Below are positions 21,236-33,932 of a DNA stretch of 64,000 nt, piece by piece; position 1 is the first letter of the stretch; every line of letters starts with the position of its first letter. The notes under the pieces were generated by a model, which ran no database searches, was not told where the DNA came from, and saw only the letters and a program-made list of their open reading frames with translations. Origin of the DNA: Aedes albopictus (taxonomy: Eukaryota > Arthropoda > Insecta > Diptera > Culicidae). Location of the stretch: the NCBI RefSeq assembly GCF_035046485.1, contig NC_085137.1, forward strand, positions 340,308,505-340,372,504, read 5' to 3'. Both the position numbers and the translations under genes were made by a program.

Positions 21236-22000
21236 TCAAATTATGGACGAGAACAGCTTTCCCGGGAAGCTTACCAGACTGATAAGAACAACGATGGAAG
21301 ATATGCAGAACAGCGTAAGGATTTCGGGTGAACTATCCAGTTCATTGGACTGAGCGAGACAGGACAAGCCTTGCCAGCAATGTTACGATAGACGGGGATA
21401 CTTTCGAGGTGGTAGAAGAATTCGTCTACCTCGGTTCCTTGCAAATGGCTGACAATAACGTGAGCCGTGAAACACGAAGACGCATTATCAGTGGAAGTCG
21501 TGCCAACTATGGGCTCCAGAAGAAACTGCGGTCAAAAAAGATTCACCCCCGCACCAAATGTACCATGCACAAGACGCTAATAGGATCGGCGGTTCTCTAC
21601 GGATACGAGACATGGACGATGCTTGAGGAGGACCTACAAGCACTCAGAGTTTTCGAGCAACGCGTGCTAAGGGCGAAGCACGAGCTCGCTGCACTCTACG
21701 GTGAATCCAACATCCTGAAAGTGGCTAAAGCTGGACGGATACGGTGAGCAGGGCATATTGCAAGAATGCCGGACAACAACCCTGCAAAGTTGGTGTTTGC
21801 TAACCATCCGGTTGGTACAAGAAGGCGTGGAGCGCAGAGAGCACGATGGGCGGACCAGATGGAGCGTGATCTGCCGAGCGTTGGGCGTGACCGACGTTGG
21901 AGAGCTGCAGCTGCAAATCGAGTACCTATTATGGCGGCAAATTGTTGATTCAGTGTTATCATGAATTTGATGTTGAATTTAATAAATGAAATGAATTGTC
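21236..22000 (+). pseudogene. Internally deleted non-LTR retrotransposon copy
   Basis: 21240-21345 encodes IMDENSFPGKLTRLIRTTME and VRISGELSS, the region just before reverse-transcriptase motif B. It then jumps directly to the post-palm segment (SNVTIDGDTFEVVEEFVYLG) at 21375, so the block that should carry the FADD box is missing. From there the ORF runs as in the 41630 copy through RRIISGSRANYGLQKKLR, then skips about 70 bases near 21673 to the KHELAALYGE segment, hits a TGA near 21747, and ends in the same 3' tail (AATAAATGAAATGAA, near 21990). Confidence 0.8.
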
Positions 22001-22239
22001 ATCTTCCTCAGTGTCAAATATCCACTGACTGGAAAAAAAAAATCGGTACAAGTACATGAAAATGCTTTTTCAATATGTAGTTTATTTTACATAGTAGAAA
22101 TAGGTAGGCAGAATCAAACAAAATTTGCCTTAGGTCATTTCTCACACTGTCAACGCTTAGGCAAAATAATTTTGTTGCTTTATCACACATTCATGTAAAT
22201 TTTGCCTGTTGATACTACAATAAATTAAAATAGCATTTT
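22001..22239. other. AT-rich spacer
   Basis: Sequence between the retrotransposon tail and the next minisatellite. No gene or clear repeat. Confidence 0.5.
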
Positions 22240-24240
22240 CAAGGAATTTATTGAGAAACTTTCGGAAAAATTTATGCAGGATTGTTTCAAATTCGGAATT
22301 CTGTGGAGAAAAAAAATCATGGAACAACTTTTGAAGAAATCCCTTGCTGAAATTTTGTTAGGAAATTTTAAAATACCGGAAGAGTCCCTGGAGATAATTC
22401 TGAAAAAATCCTGAAGAAATTTCAGGATAAATTCATGTAGGAATTTCAATAAAAATTCATAAAGGAATTTTTGAAGAAATCTTAAATCTAGTTCCTTTAA
22501 AAGTTCCTGATTGTACTTTTGAAAGGGATTTTTTGCAGAAATTCCTGGAGCAACTCGTTCCTGAAGATATCCTTTAATAGAGTACTTGGAGGATTGTCTT
22601 TTAAAAAAAATGCTAGGGGAATTCGGAAAATCTTCCTAGTAATTCTATGAATCCGTATAAAAATTCCCAGAGGTCTTTGAGGGAATTTCTGGGAAATATA
22701 AGTAGGTATACTACTGAAACTCCTGAATGTATACAAACTTCTGCAGGAATCAGTGGAGAAATTTCTGCTATAACCACTGAAAGCAATAATGCAAGAATCT
22801 CTGGAAGATTTTTGGGTGGATTTTCTGGCTGAAACAACTTAAAAAAAATCCTGCGAATATTGCCAATGAAATAATTGAAAAAAAAAAATAAAATCCCGAT
22901 GGAATCTCTGGAGGAGTTCGTAAAAAAATTAATATTAGAAGTCCTGAAGGAATATTTTCAGAAAAAAACGCTGCAGAAAGAATTTCTAAATCAATCTTTA
23001 AATTAATTTCAAATCGCAGAGATAAACCACCATAGAACTGAGAACATCTCAAAAACTTCAAGGGGAAATTCTGATTCTTTCATTGGATTTTCTATAGGGA
23101 GCTCAAGAACAATTTCTGAAGTAATCCCAGGCAAAGTTTCGAAGGGTATCAATAAAAATCTTTCCAAACGAATTCGTGCAGAAATTTCAGAAAAAATATT
23201 TAAGACACATCTGAAGGAAACTCTGAAGAAATGTTTAAAAAAAATCACTGGAAGAGTTTTCAAATCCTTGGAATGAATGAATTCCTGGAATAATTTCAGA
23301 AAGATATCCATAGTGTGATTTTGGAAGGAATCCAAAGAAGATATCCAAAAAGAGCCATATCTGCAGGAATTCCTGGAAGAATTTAAAAAACAACTTTGAA
23401 TATCTTTTAATGAATCCCTTGAAGATGATCTTAAGGAATCCCTTTTAGAATTCTGAAAGAATTATTGAAAAAAAAGTTCAAAAGATGTGCTTAAGAAACC
23501 TTTTGCGAAATTTCTGAAAGAATTTTGAACTTTTGATGTTCTGAACGAAATTGCTGGATTTTTTAAGGAATTTGTCGACAAATTTTTGAAAACAAATTCA
23601 GGATCTGTTTTCTGAAAGAACCTATGGAGCATTTTCTGACGAATCTCATGAAACATTGGAGACATTTTTATAGAAATTCATAGAGGGTTTTCTAAGGGAA
23701 TCCATAGAACAATTTTGGAAAAAAATCCATAAAAGGATTTATCGAAGAGTTCTTCAGTTTCTGAATGAATTTTAAGCGTACTTCAGAAAAAAAAATCAGC
23801 AATAGAATCCATGGATTTCCTAAGGAAATTCTTGAAGGAACTCTCATAGGTCTTTTTGAAGGAATTCTTGAAAAAATTACTGAAAATTTCAAGGAAGGCC
23901 TTCTAAAGGAGTTATTGGAACATTTACAGAAGAAATTAATGGATGATTTTTTTTAAGAATTCCGTGAATAGTTCTGAATGAAGTATCTCTCAAAGAATTC
24001 CTAAATGATTTCTCATGAAATAAATGGAGAAATTTCTGATGTAATACTGCAAGATTTACTGAAATATAACTTTGCGAAATGTTTTCAGGAATATCTGTAA
24101 ATTTCTGTAAGGTTCCTTGGTACTTTTTTTGAAAAAATAAATGAAAAGGAATTCCGGAAATTTTCAAAGAAATAATTTCTAAAAAAAAATTAAAGAATTT
24201 CAGAAGACCTCGCAGGACGAATTGCTGAAAGAATCCCTGG
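22240..24240. repeat. Old, diverged GGAATTCCTGGA-type array
   Basis: It repeats words such as GAAGAAATTTCTGAAGG and AGGAATTCCTGGA, but is much more degenerate than 14520-18350, with A-runs between units. Several ORFs of 60-126 codons (for example 23889-24269 on the minus strand) are by-products of the periodic sequence. Confidence 0.65.
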
Positions 24241-25122
24241 AAAATGAATAATATAATCGTTTTGAACAAGGCTCAGGTAACTTCTTATTACGGGGGCGCT
24301 CAAAATTTTACTGTACTGAAGGGTTAATATGTGTTTTGCCGCCAAATGACTATGATACTGGATACGCCAAATTACCACCAGTTCTCCGGTGGACGTAAGG
24401 ATAGAATCAAATGATGGATTTGGCTTATCGGATCCGTCACGACGTGAGTTGCCTCGGTCCGGACGCAGACAGCTCTGGACACAGAGATGGATACTTTTCG
24501 GTGAGTTCGTTTCATATTAAAATATTTTATACAAAGCTTAAGGGGCTGTCCATTATTTACGTAAGGGTTTATGGGGGAGGGGGGGGCTAGTTTGAGAAAT
24601 TTTACGCTCCATACAAAAATATTTGAGTTCTAATACAAAAAATCTTACAAGGGGGGATGGGGTGTCGTAAATCGTAAAAACACGCATACGTAATAAATGG
24701 ACAGCCCCTAACCATATTTTTGAAAATAAAACAAGGCTTTTGATTAAATAGATAATAAAATTTTCTTATATTATTGTACAGTCCACCACTTTAAGGTGCT
24801 GGCCACTGTATTTTGTTTTATAATTAATTCTAGTATTTTTCTAGTATTTGTGTGGTCCGTCATTGTTGGTGTCGGCACAAATTTTTGTCTCAATATATCG
24901 AGTATACCATGGAGTCGGAAATGACATTGTATGATGGTTCAACAGTCCTCCTAATAGTGAGACGACGGAAGATATCTTTCATTTTATAAGACATTCTTCA
25001 TATCCCTATTAAGAGTTCTCAAGGTCTCACCATTCTTCCAAACTGTGAGGTGGCACAATTATGTGTACCTCAAATTGTTTTGTGTATGTTTACGCTGAAA
25101 ACGAGTCTGATTTATGTAACTA
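24241..25122. other. Unassigned stretch containing one MITE
   Basis: Apart from the MITE at 24542-24708, nothing recognisable: no ORF of note and no RNA gene. Confidence 0.45.
24542..24708. mobile_element. GGGGCTGTCC-type MITE, copy 1
   Basis: GGGGCTGTCCATTATTTACG at the left and its inverted form (CGTAATAAATGGACAGCCCC) at the right enclose G-rich runs and CCATACAAAAA. It shares the tip GGGGCTGTCCAT(A/T)A with 43338 and 63776. Confidence 0.75.
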
Positions 25123-25502
25123 CCCGACTAGAAAATTATATCAAGTTTATATCATATTGTGTAATGTGTTATAATATTTTTTCATAATTTATTTTGTTAT
25201 AAACTACATAGATGCAGGATGATGTTAAAATAACTAAAATTGTAACAAAAAGTACACTGGCATGAAAAAGATTATAACCTATTTTGTTACAATCATATCA
25301 ACATTATCACAAAATGTGATGTGAATTTTTGCCTCAGGATTACTAGTTTCTATCAAAATTTGATACAATTTTGTAACATTTTTTTCAAATGTCCTTGGCT
25401 TTGAAACCACCAAGGATGTTGAAATGATCAAATCACAATGAGTTATAAATATCATTGTTTGCTAGGATTATGTTATATTTTTGTTAAAATTTTCTAGTCG
25501 TG
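25123..25502. mobile_element. 380-bp TA-flanked MITE (CGACTAGAAAATT ends)
   Basis: CCCGACTAGAAAATT at 25123 faces AATTTTCTAGTCGTG ending at 25502, with TA on each side. The interior is rich in TTATAAC/GTTATAA words and lacks ORFs. Confidence 0.6.
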
Positions 25503-25589
25503 TATCAATCCCTGCCAACTAACAAAAACTCCTTCCCACGACAAATGTGGAGGGCACAATACTATTTTGAATCCCTAGTAGCAACGGTT

Positions 25590-25730
25590 GTCCAACTAAC
25601 ATTCCTTCCCTCCCTCGGTTGACCGTAAGAACGTGACCAGCGCCGCAATTATCCTTTAAAATGTGAGTTTTCGGAACGTGTACATTGAGGATGCTGTGCT
25701 AATCCCAAGCCCCATCTATTGATTCTCGTC
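25590..25730. repeat. Dispersed repeat CTAACATTCCTTCCCT, copy 1
   Basis: CTAACATTCCTTCCCTCCCT, then GACCGTAAGAACGTG, CAGCGCCG, and ACATTGAGGATG. The same words occur in the same order at 49540-49655. It is probably part of a retroelement untranslated region, but the element is not identified. Confidence 0.55.
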
Positions 25731-28700
25731 CAACTCGGTCACCAATGCTCACCCATCTAACAATTGCAAGTCACAAATAAGCAAGCTTGCTGAGTTGTTG
25801 CTTAATAATGGTAATGATAGCTGAACTCAAATTATGCTCTACACATTACTGTTTAAATGATTGTTCAATTGAGAAAATAGTCAATGTTCGACTTTCCTCA
25901 TCGGTATCAACAATGATGAATTAAAACACTTTTCAAAAGTTTAACAAGAAATTTATTCGAAAAGCATTGATTCCTTAACAAAAAAGTTTAACAAAACATT
26001 TGTCTGCATCTTATTAAGCTGATGTATCGATAAGCATATGCTCCTGAACAATGTGCTTTTCACTTGTCAAATAAACGTCTTCAGCCCGTCATAGTTTGAC
26101 TCTGAGCTTTGTTCGGATAATGGGATAAATCATGGCTAAAACTGTTTAGACAACCAAGTTATCAATGAACCAAAATTTTAAACGTATCACATATAATAAA
26201 ACGGATTAGAATTATGTAGTTTAACATTCAGTGCCAAGAGACGTAATCAACGTAAAAATGAGGCATTTATTTATTATTATTAGTCTGTATAACAAGATAT
26301 TTTGTACCTTGATTATTATATTTTTTTTTATCTTCCGCAGCAGTTCGATTGTACGAGACGCTTGGAACGATGCATTTGACATTTCAGTGCTGTCGTGTTT
26401 ACTGAATATTGTTCCCACAGCCACCTAGATAACCGAACAGCATTCAGAAATCGACACATTTCAGGTATCTCTAAACACCCTTATGCACTATTAATTGAAC
26501 ATAAATAATATCAAGATTCCATGACAAAAACATAAATAAAAAAAATCTTAACGGATCTTCGACTGAGCAAGAGTAGATTACCTGAACAGATGCTGTGAAT
26601 GCACCATGTCCAAGACTATACCGCAACATATATTGTCATACATTTTTAAAGGTCGATATTTATTAATAAAAATAAAAACATTTTTATATCCCAATTAGTT
26701 CGTCTGGAATCAATATCTTCAATAAGGACCAACACTTTTTGGCCGCATTCGATACAAGTTTTCTCACCGTGCGATAAAAATACTGACAGCGAAATCAGAA
26801 TGGAAAACACGTGTTTTGAGTTGAACAGCGGTTGAAGTATAAGGCGTTGTTCAGTTGATTACCACGTGCTGTGCTAATTCACCACTGCTGAACACAAGTT
26901 CAGGAAAGATCATTATTGAGTCATGGGAAGATTTTGTTTTGCTTTGGGTGCTGCATCTCACCATCTCTAGGATGACGCAGATAGGAAGGCATGCGGCTGA
27001 CAATCGACAGGTCTCGAGCTCTAATCCGGATTTAGGTAATTTTATATGTAATTCTTATTTCATAATAGGTGTTCTCAACATGAGAGCAAATAATTATTCT
27101 CGTGAGAGTTCAACATTTTTGCATTTTATTCATTGTCAGTGATTTTTGCAAAGCTTAATAACAACTTTCTTGTACATTTATAAAACGCTTTGAACAACAA
27201 AAATAAGTTGGTGCACAACATGATGCTTTATAACTTCTCCAAATTTGTGTGAACAAAACCCGAACATAGGTTGTACGTGAAAATAATTCAAATGTTATTC
27301 AACATTATGCTGAATTAATTCGTCATAATGGTGCCTGATAAATGAGTGATTGTTAGTTGGGGCATGTTTATGCTTATAGCGTATGTACTGAATCCCAACC
27401 ATGAAACCATGATAAGATCAATTAAAAAAGCCGGATACACTTATGGATGCCACAAAAGAGGGAATAGAGTTATGGTTTATCGACTGATGGAGAGTATGTT
27501 TGTTATCTTCAGTAATGGTTTCATAGATCCTAGATATTTGCTAATTTGCTGTTATCAACGTATCACCTGGTCGTTGAATATCTACTTTGAGCTTTCTGGG
27601 CCAAGTTTTGTACCGCAACCAAAGCCTCTGAAAATTTTATCAATAGGTACTAATTGCTGAAATACCATTAGTTTGTCATACTTTTGCCAACATCTGCACA
27701 AGAATAATGAGCATGCAATAATTTTCATCCAATCCAGATATCTTCCACGTGTTGGCTGGAAATAAGAACGTATGTATTACTTCTAAGAACCTGCTTATTG
27801 TTTATTGAAATATTTATTAACTCTGTAACCCATAACGGAAAATTGAGCTTGCAAAAACCATAAAACCTCCAAAGGAAGTCTAGTTTAGGTTCACTGAAAA
27901 AATCATGGGAAGTGCAACTATTACGTTTAAACTATTCTGCTCCGTTATGCGCAATCATAGTCAGCAACAATCATAATTTGTTCCTAAAGTGCCGTGATTT
28001 AATTTTCAAATTCATGGAAAACGTATTTTAAAATTGAAATGTTTTCAACACATGCACGGCCGCCCCACAGCCAAAGTCTGAAATTGCGTGCATTTTCTTA
28101 CTATTTTACTTATTGATCTCAATCGCCCATCATGCGAAATTCACCTCGTTCGTTCTATCGTTGTACGACCGTCGTCATTCCTGCTTTCCGGCAAAGCCGC
28201 ATATGTACAAAAGTCCGAGATTGCGTGACTTGAACGAGTGAAACATTTTCGGACCAGAACATTTGATATGCATCTCTCGGTAAGACTGATAGTGTCTGAC
28301 AGCTTGGGTCTTGGGCGCTGGGTTTTGATGGTAGTGAGGGGGATTGCTGGGTGCTCGAGGGGGCTCGAAGCAACTGACCGGACGACGACGGGAGAATGGG
28401 GTAGGACATACATTTTTGCAAGGGAATCCCGCAACCAAGATACACAGCCGCAGCAGAGTGGCCTCACTCTCTAATGCATCATGAATATGTTTATGCATAT
28501 TTTAGCACAAGCACAAGTCTTCGGCTTGGATTGGGACGGAAGGTACAAGAACGTTTTTCGTTTGGTGGCCCGGTTTCTTGCGACGATGATGGGCTACAAA
28601 CGGGATACCATATAAGAAGTATGCCGGGACGTCAGTCTAACGATGTACACATGTTGGAAACGGCAGTGCAGATGTTTGAGTGGGCAGTTTTGCTGCATGG

Positions 28701-29080
28701 ATGTTAGATGTGTCTAGCTACATATTTTGTACGTGCATTTTCTGACATTTCAGAATATTCTTCTTATTACCGATGTTCAATAGGCATTTGGAGTCAGTCT
28801 TCATATTACTCAGTTTAAGCATGAGCATACAGTAAGTCAAGATTACATCAGTTGAAATTACATCAGTTGAAATTAGAGGCAATAATGTTTGAAATTCTTG
28901 TTGTGAAATTTGTTGATCTGTTTTTATTGTGTTTAAAATAGTTCATAGTGATAGTATGTTTTCCTTAAATGTGCAAACTTTTTTACAACCAGCATAATAC
29001 TCTCCAAAAGGCGATCATTTAATTTTTGGGTTCGTTTTTTGGCACAGAGCTTTTTAACTGCTTAGGGATCTACACATACT
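25731..29080. other. 3.3-kb quiet stretch, no gene supported
   Basis: AT-rich until about 28050, then GC-richer to 28720. The longest unexplained plus-strand ORF (27346-27660, 104 codons) has no recognisable domain. At 28140-28710 ORFs overlap on both strands. No terminal repeats, tandem arrays or tRNA genes were found. This is one of the least repetitive parts of the window and a reasonable place to expect host intergenic or intronic DNA. Confidence 0.5.
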
Positions 29081-29086
29081 AACCAA

Positions 29087-30453
29087 TCAGGCTAAGGCCG
29101 GGGTGGCCTCTGCTATACATAATTGCCGTCTCCATTTCACTCGGTCCATGGCAGTTTGTCTCCAGTTCCGCAATCTGCGTAGGGTCCGCAGATCGTCCTC
29201 CACTTGGTCGACCCACCTAGCTCGCTGCGCTCCACGTCGTCTTGTACCGGTCGGATGACTCTCGAGAACCATTTTAGTCGGGTTGCTATCCGACATCCTG
29301 ATGACGTGACCCGCCCACCGTAGCCTCCCGATTTTCGCGGTATGGACGATGGTTGGTTCTCTTAGCAGCTGATGCAGCTTCGCCTTCTCCAAGTCCTGTC
29401 TTCCATCTGCACTCCACCATAGCTGGTACGCAACACCTTCCGTTCGAAAACTGTTGGTCCTCTGCACGTAGGATCCATGGACGACCGGTCTAATCAGCGT
29501 TTTGTAGATAGTTAACTTCGTGTTACGGTGAACTTTATTCGATCGTAGAGTTTTGTGGAGTCCAAAGTAAGCACGATTTCTCTCCAAAGTAAGAATGATT
29601 TCTCTGCTGGTGTCGTTGTCGGCGGTCACCAGTGAGCCCAAGTACACGAATTTTTCAACCGCCTCGATTTCATCACCGTCGATATAAATTCGGTGTGGCG
29701 GGCGCGGTGATTCCTCCCTGGAGCCCTTTGCCATCATGTACTTTGTCTTCGACACATTAATGACTAATCCGATTCGCCTGGTTTCACTCTTTAGTCAGAT
29801 GTACGTTTCCGCCATCGTCTCAAATTTACGAGCAATAATATCAATGTCATCGGCGAAACCAAGCAGCTGAACGGACTTCGTGAAAATCGTCCCACTCGTG
29901 TTAATCCCCGCTCTCCTTATTACACCCTCTAACACTATGTTGAACAGCAAGTACGAAAGACCATCACCTTGCTGTAACCCTCTGCGAGATTCGAAGGGAC
30001 TCGAGAGTGTCCCTGATACTCGAACTACGCACATCATTCGATCCATCGTCGCCTTGATCAATCGTATCAGTTTATACAGGAATCCGTATTCGTGCATAAT
30101 CTGCCATAGCTGTTCTCTAACGATTGTATCATACGCCGATTTGAAATCGATGAACAAGTGATGCGTGGGCACGTTGTATTCGCGGTATTTCTGCAACACC
30201 TGGCGGATGGCGAACATCTGGTCCGTTGTAGCGCGTTCACCCATGAATCCAGCCTGATATTGCTCCACGAACTCTCTTGCTATCGGTAATAGACGGCGGC
30301 ATAAAATTTGGGAGAGTGCCTTGTAGGCAGCACTCAGTAGTGTGATCGCGCGATAGTTCCCGCAATCCAACTTGTCTCCCTTTTTGTAGATGGTACACGC
30401 GATACCTTCCATCCATTCCTCCGATAATACTTCCTCCTCCCAAATCTTGTTAA
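29087..30453 (-). pseudogene. Non-LTR reverse transcriptase ORF, main part
   Basis: The largest retrotransposon ORF in the window. Reading leftward: YKKGDKLDCGNYRAITLL, motif A FIDFKSAYD, motif B QQGDGLSYLLFN (the usual P after S is Y), the intact catalytic box FADDIDII, then after one TGA at 29797-29795 the post-palm segment SKTKYMMAKGS, IYIDGDEIEAVEKFVYLGSL, IGRLRWAGHVIRM, and TRRRGAQRARWVDQVEDD, ending at 29087. Both halves are in one frame, so the stop is the only lesion here. The 5' part of the ORF lies at 37686-37852, beyond the 7.2-kb insertion. The family is related to but distinct from the 41630 copy. No upstream endonuclease domain is present, so the copy is 5'-truncated. Confidence 0.88.
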
Positions 30454-30498
30454 CCCACCATCAGTTGCATCAAAAAAAGTTACACGAGCGGTCGCGCC

Positions 30499-30513
30499 GT
30501 GTACTCAGTACAC
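30499..30513. repeat. Palindrome GTGTACTCAGTACAC, left copy
   Basis: A 15-base palindrome just inside the left end, preceded by GAGCGGTCGCGCC. Counterparts are at 37466-37480, 37648-37662, and one copy split by a MITE at 36537/37395. A candidate protein-binding site of the element, by position only. Confidence 0.6.
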
Positions 30514-30519
30514 GGCATA

Positions 30520-31770
30520 CGCTTTCAATTATGGTTTATATGCTTTACTAGATACAATGTTGGTGTCTTCGGCAAAAATGTCCAACTGGATAATGGGCGT
30601 CTGATAGTGGACATGTGGAACCGGTCAACACGATCTGGTCCTGTCCCGGGTGTCGGAATGGCCCTCGCGGGAACCTGTTTCGTGGACATTCCAGTTATGG
30701 CACCAAAACTAGGCATGCGACGGCTCTATCTTCATGATTTTTCATGTACATCATCTTAGTAACCGTGGAAAATACCAGTGCCCTTCCTTGGCCAACTCGT
30801 GGCCACCGGAATGTGCCCTGGAGGAACCTGTTTCGAGGACATTTTGACCATGACACCAAAACTAGGCATGCGACGGCTCTATCTTCATGATTTTCCATAT
30901 CAATCATCTTAGTAACCATGAAAATGACTAGTGACCTCCCTGGCCAACTCGTGGCCACCGGAATGTGCCCTGAAGGAACCTGTTTCGATGACATTTTGAC
31001 CGTGACACCAAAACTAGGCATGCGACGGCTCTATCTTCATGATTTTACATATCAATCATCTTAGTAACCATAAAAATTACTAGTGACCTCCCTGGCCGTC
31101 CCGTGGCCACCGGAATGTACCCTGGAGGAACCTGTTACAAGGACATTTTGACCATGACGCCAGAACTAGGCATGCGACGACTTTATCTTCATGATTTTTC
31201 ATATCCATCATCTTAGTAATAATGAAAATGATCAGTGACCTTCCTGGCCAACCCGTGGCTACCGGAATGTACCCTGGAGGAACCTGTTTCGAGGACATTT
31301 TGACCATGACAAACTAGGCATGCGACGGCTCTATCTTCATGATTTTCCATATCAATCGTCTTAGTAACCATGAAAAGGACCAGTGACCTCCCTGGCCAAC
31401 CCGTGGCCACCGGAATGTGCCCTGGAGGAACCTGTTTCGGCTTTGACGCCAAAACTAGGCATGCGACGGCTCTATCTTCATGATTCTCCATATCCATCAT
31501 TTTACTAACCATGAAAATGACCAGTGACCTCCCTGGCCAACCCGTGGCCACCGGAATGTACCCTGGGGGAATCTGTTTCGAAGGCATTTTGACCATGACG
31601 CCAAAACTAGGCATGCGACTACGTAATTTTTCATATCCATCATCTTAGTTACCGCCACTGGTTCAGTGACCTTCCTGGCCAACCCGTGGTCACCGGACTT
31701 TGCCTTGAAGGAACCTGTTTTGAGAACAATTTTGACCAAGGCGCCAAAACTAGGCATGCAATGGCTCTTT
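30520..31770. repeat. Left-arm array, about 8 tandem units of about 150 bp
   Basis: Each unit carries ACTAGGCATGCGACGGCTC, TCTTCATGATTTT, TTAGTAACC, TGGCCACCGGAATGTGCC and GGAACCTGTTTCGAGGACA. Minus-strand ORFs of 75-133 codons run through the units because stops are rare in one frame. They restart in each unit and are not taken as genes. The array is the inverted counterpart of 34980-36530. Confidence 0.85.
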
Positions 31771-31795
31771 CTTTTTGATATTATATATCTTGGGT

Positions 31796-31903
31796 AAATC
31801 GCCAATTGTTACACACCTTGAAAATTTGCCAATTGTTGCACATCCCATAAGAAAAGCATGGAGTGTTCAACAAGTTTTTAAGGTTTGCAATAATTGGCGA
31901 TTT
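31796..31903. mobile_element. Small hairpin MITE (AAATCGCCAATT ends)
   Basis: AAATCGCCAATTGTTACACA at the left and the complement of AAATCGCCAATTATTGCAAA at the right form 29-bp arms. It interrupts the last unit of the left-arm array at the TTAGTAACC word. Confidence 0.65.
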
Positions 31904-32176
31904 AGTAACCGTGAAAAAGACCAGCGCTCACAGTTCCTACTCTATATGAGGGCGATCATAATATGATTTTCACTTATAGCATGATGGATCTGTTAATTTG
32001 ATGTATACTTGCCTCCCAAAAGCGTTTTTTGTATTGTTTATAAAAAAATGGGTTCAATCTAATTTTTAATTTTGTAATTCTCGAATAGAAAGAAATAAAA
32101 AATGTTTTTTTTGCTTCACGGAGCCGAATTTTGTAGCTTGTAGTTTTGTAGTTTTGATTACCAAATGATTTGCATA

Positions 32177-33298
32177 CAGTCATACCTTGGTATAACGTAG
32201 CCTCGATATTAAGTAACTTAATATTACGTAACCTTCACCTCAATATAAGTGGAAATGGCAATTATGCGACTGAATCAAGGTTATACCAGTATAATCTTAA
32301 TTTGATTCTATAATTGCTCATTTCCATTTTAAATCAACCTTAAGTTCGCATGTAAAGTAATGATTGCTTTAAATACACCGTATAGCTGCATGCAATAAGG
32401 CTTCAGCACCGTGGTTACTTGGGATGGCACACCATTTTGACGTTTGGCGGTGCGATAACTCCAAATTTGTTGCACTTACCTGACTTACAGGTAAAAAGCA
32501 TTGCAGTTAAACCGTTCGCACCGACTGAACGTCTACTGCAGTATACTGTACTTATTCTTGACATATCATTCCTACTGAAGCATACATAGCCTGGTAAAAT
32601 TTTGGATCCCTGGTAAAATTTTAGAAGAGAGTTCAAAATGTGCAGAATAAGTTCCAGCAAATTCTAGCAAATACTTCTTGAGCAGGAATAGTTAAAGTAT
32701 TAGAGCATTGCAGGTATGACTGGGAGAATCCCCGTAGAAATGTTTAAGGGAATGGCAGGATGAATCCTTGCAAATATCCCTGGAACCCCATGGGGAATCC
32801 TAGAGAAACACCAGGGATAATTCCCGGAGGAATCATATCGAGAACTTTTGGAGTAATTTCAAAGCCAGTAGGAGTAAATGGAAAAGTTTGAATCCTTGGA
32901 AAAAAAACTCTAGAGAAACTCCTTCAAGAATTTCAGGATAAACCACAGATGGTATTTCATTAAGAAACTCCTGGGTGAATTTCCGAGTGAATTTTGGAGG
33001 AATCCCAAGAGGATCGGAAATTTTGCATTTTCCACTGCTGTAAATGAAATGATGTATACTCCAACGCAACCTGCTAGGGGATTTACTTATAATCACATGA
33101 ACAGATAATATTTGACGCTTGAGCAGTTCTTGTTTTATGCGGTATTGGTTTAAATAGTTGGATTTAAAAAGGTATGCTATAAAATTGACTTTTGAAGATA
33201 GGTATATAAAATACAACGATCAAAAAACATGTAAGAAAGGCTGAAATCATTATTGGGTGAATAATATAATTTTTGTTGTAACGTTATAGGTATGACTG
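32177..33298. mobile_element. pogo-like TA-flanked element, 1.1 kb
   Basis: CAGTCATACCTTGGTATAACG at the left and the complement of CAGTCATACCTATAACG at the right, each bordered by TA (32175-32176, 33299-33300). CAGT tips with TATAACG and a TA target fit pogo/Tigger-type elements of the Tc1/mariner superfamily. The interior (including a GGAAT-type array at 32680-33010) holds only unsupported ORFs, so it is non-autonomous. Confidence 0.6.
32680..33010. repeat. Short GGAATCC-type minisatellite
   Basis: Degenerate AGGAATCCTGGA-like words, the same style as 14520-18350, nested inside the pogo-like element. Confidence 0.55.
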
Positions 33299-33665
33299 TA
33301 TACTAATATTAGTTTGAGCGATCCACGGTACTCACAGCTGCTTAAGAATAGTGAAATGTTATGTATAGAGAGGGTAAAAGCTGTCAGTTTTCAGTGCATT
33401 AAAGGTACGACTCTTAAGTGACTCTAGTCGCAAACGGTCGCAGCTGAACTCGTCAGTAAATTATTGTTTTATATTATAGGGAAGCTTTACAAAAGAATGT
33501 CCGAAGAGATCGTAAGGGGAATCATTTTTCCGGCTTGTTTAAAATTTTCAGTTTTTTAGACTTAGTTGAAGAATCATAAGCCAGTCACACTTATTCAAAT
33601 AAGATGATAAAGTATAGCATCTAAATATTACATTCACATTATTTTCAATCATATAAGAATCGAAC

Positions 33666-33932
33666 GGGTCTCCAGTTAGCCTAGTGGTGAAGGCTATGGA
33701 TCGCCAATCCGGAGATGGCGGGTTCGATTCCTGTTCCGGTAGGGAAATTTTCTCGACTCCCTGGGCATAGAGTATCATTGTACTTGCCTCACAATATACA
33801 AAATTCATGCAATGGCAGGCAAAGAAAGCCCTTCAATTAATAACTGTGGAAGTGCTCAAAGAACACTAAGTTGAAACGGGGCAGGCCAAGTCCCAGTTCG
33901 GACGTAGAGCCACATAGAAGAAGAAGAAGAAG
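33666..33932 (+). mobile_element. Feilai: Feilai-like SINE with AAG triplet tail
   Basis: A box TAGCCTAGTGG, B box GGTTCGATTCC, body with CTGGGCATAGAGTATC and GTGGAAGTGCTCAAAGAACAC, and a tail of AAG triplets. The flanks AAGAATCGAAC at 33655-33665 and 33933-33943 form an 11-bp target duplication. A variant subfamily relative to 3018-3300. Confidence 0.8.

Noticed and set aside
26221..26428. Convergent ORFs of 65-67 codons
   Set aside because: They occupy the same bases on opposite strands and have no recognisable motif.
28600..28640. TATA-like TATAAG followed by TCAGTC as a core promoter
   Set aside because: The spacing from TATAAG (28611) to the A of TCAGTC (28634) is about 23 bases, too short for the usual 28-33, and no downstream element or exon follows.
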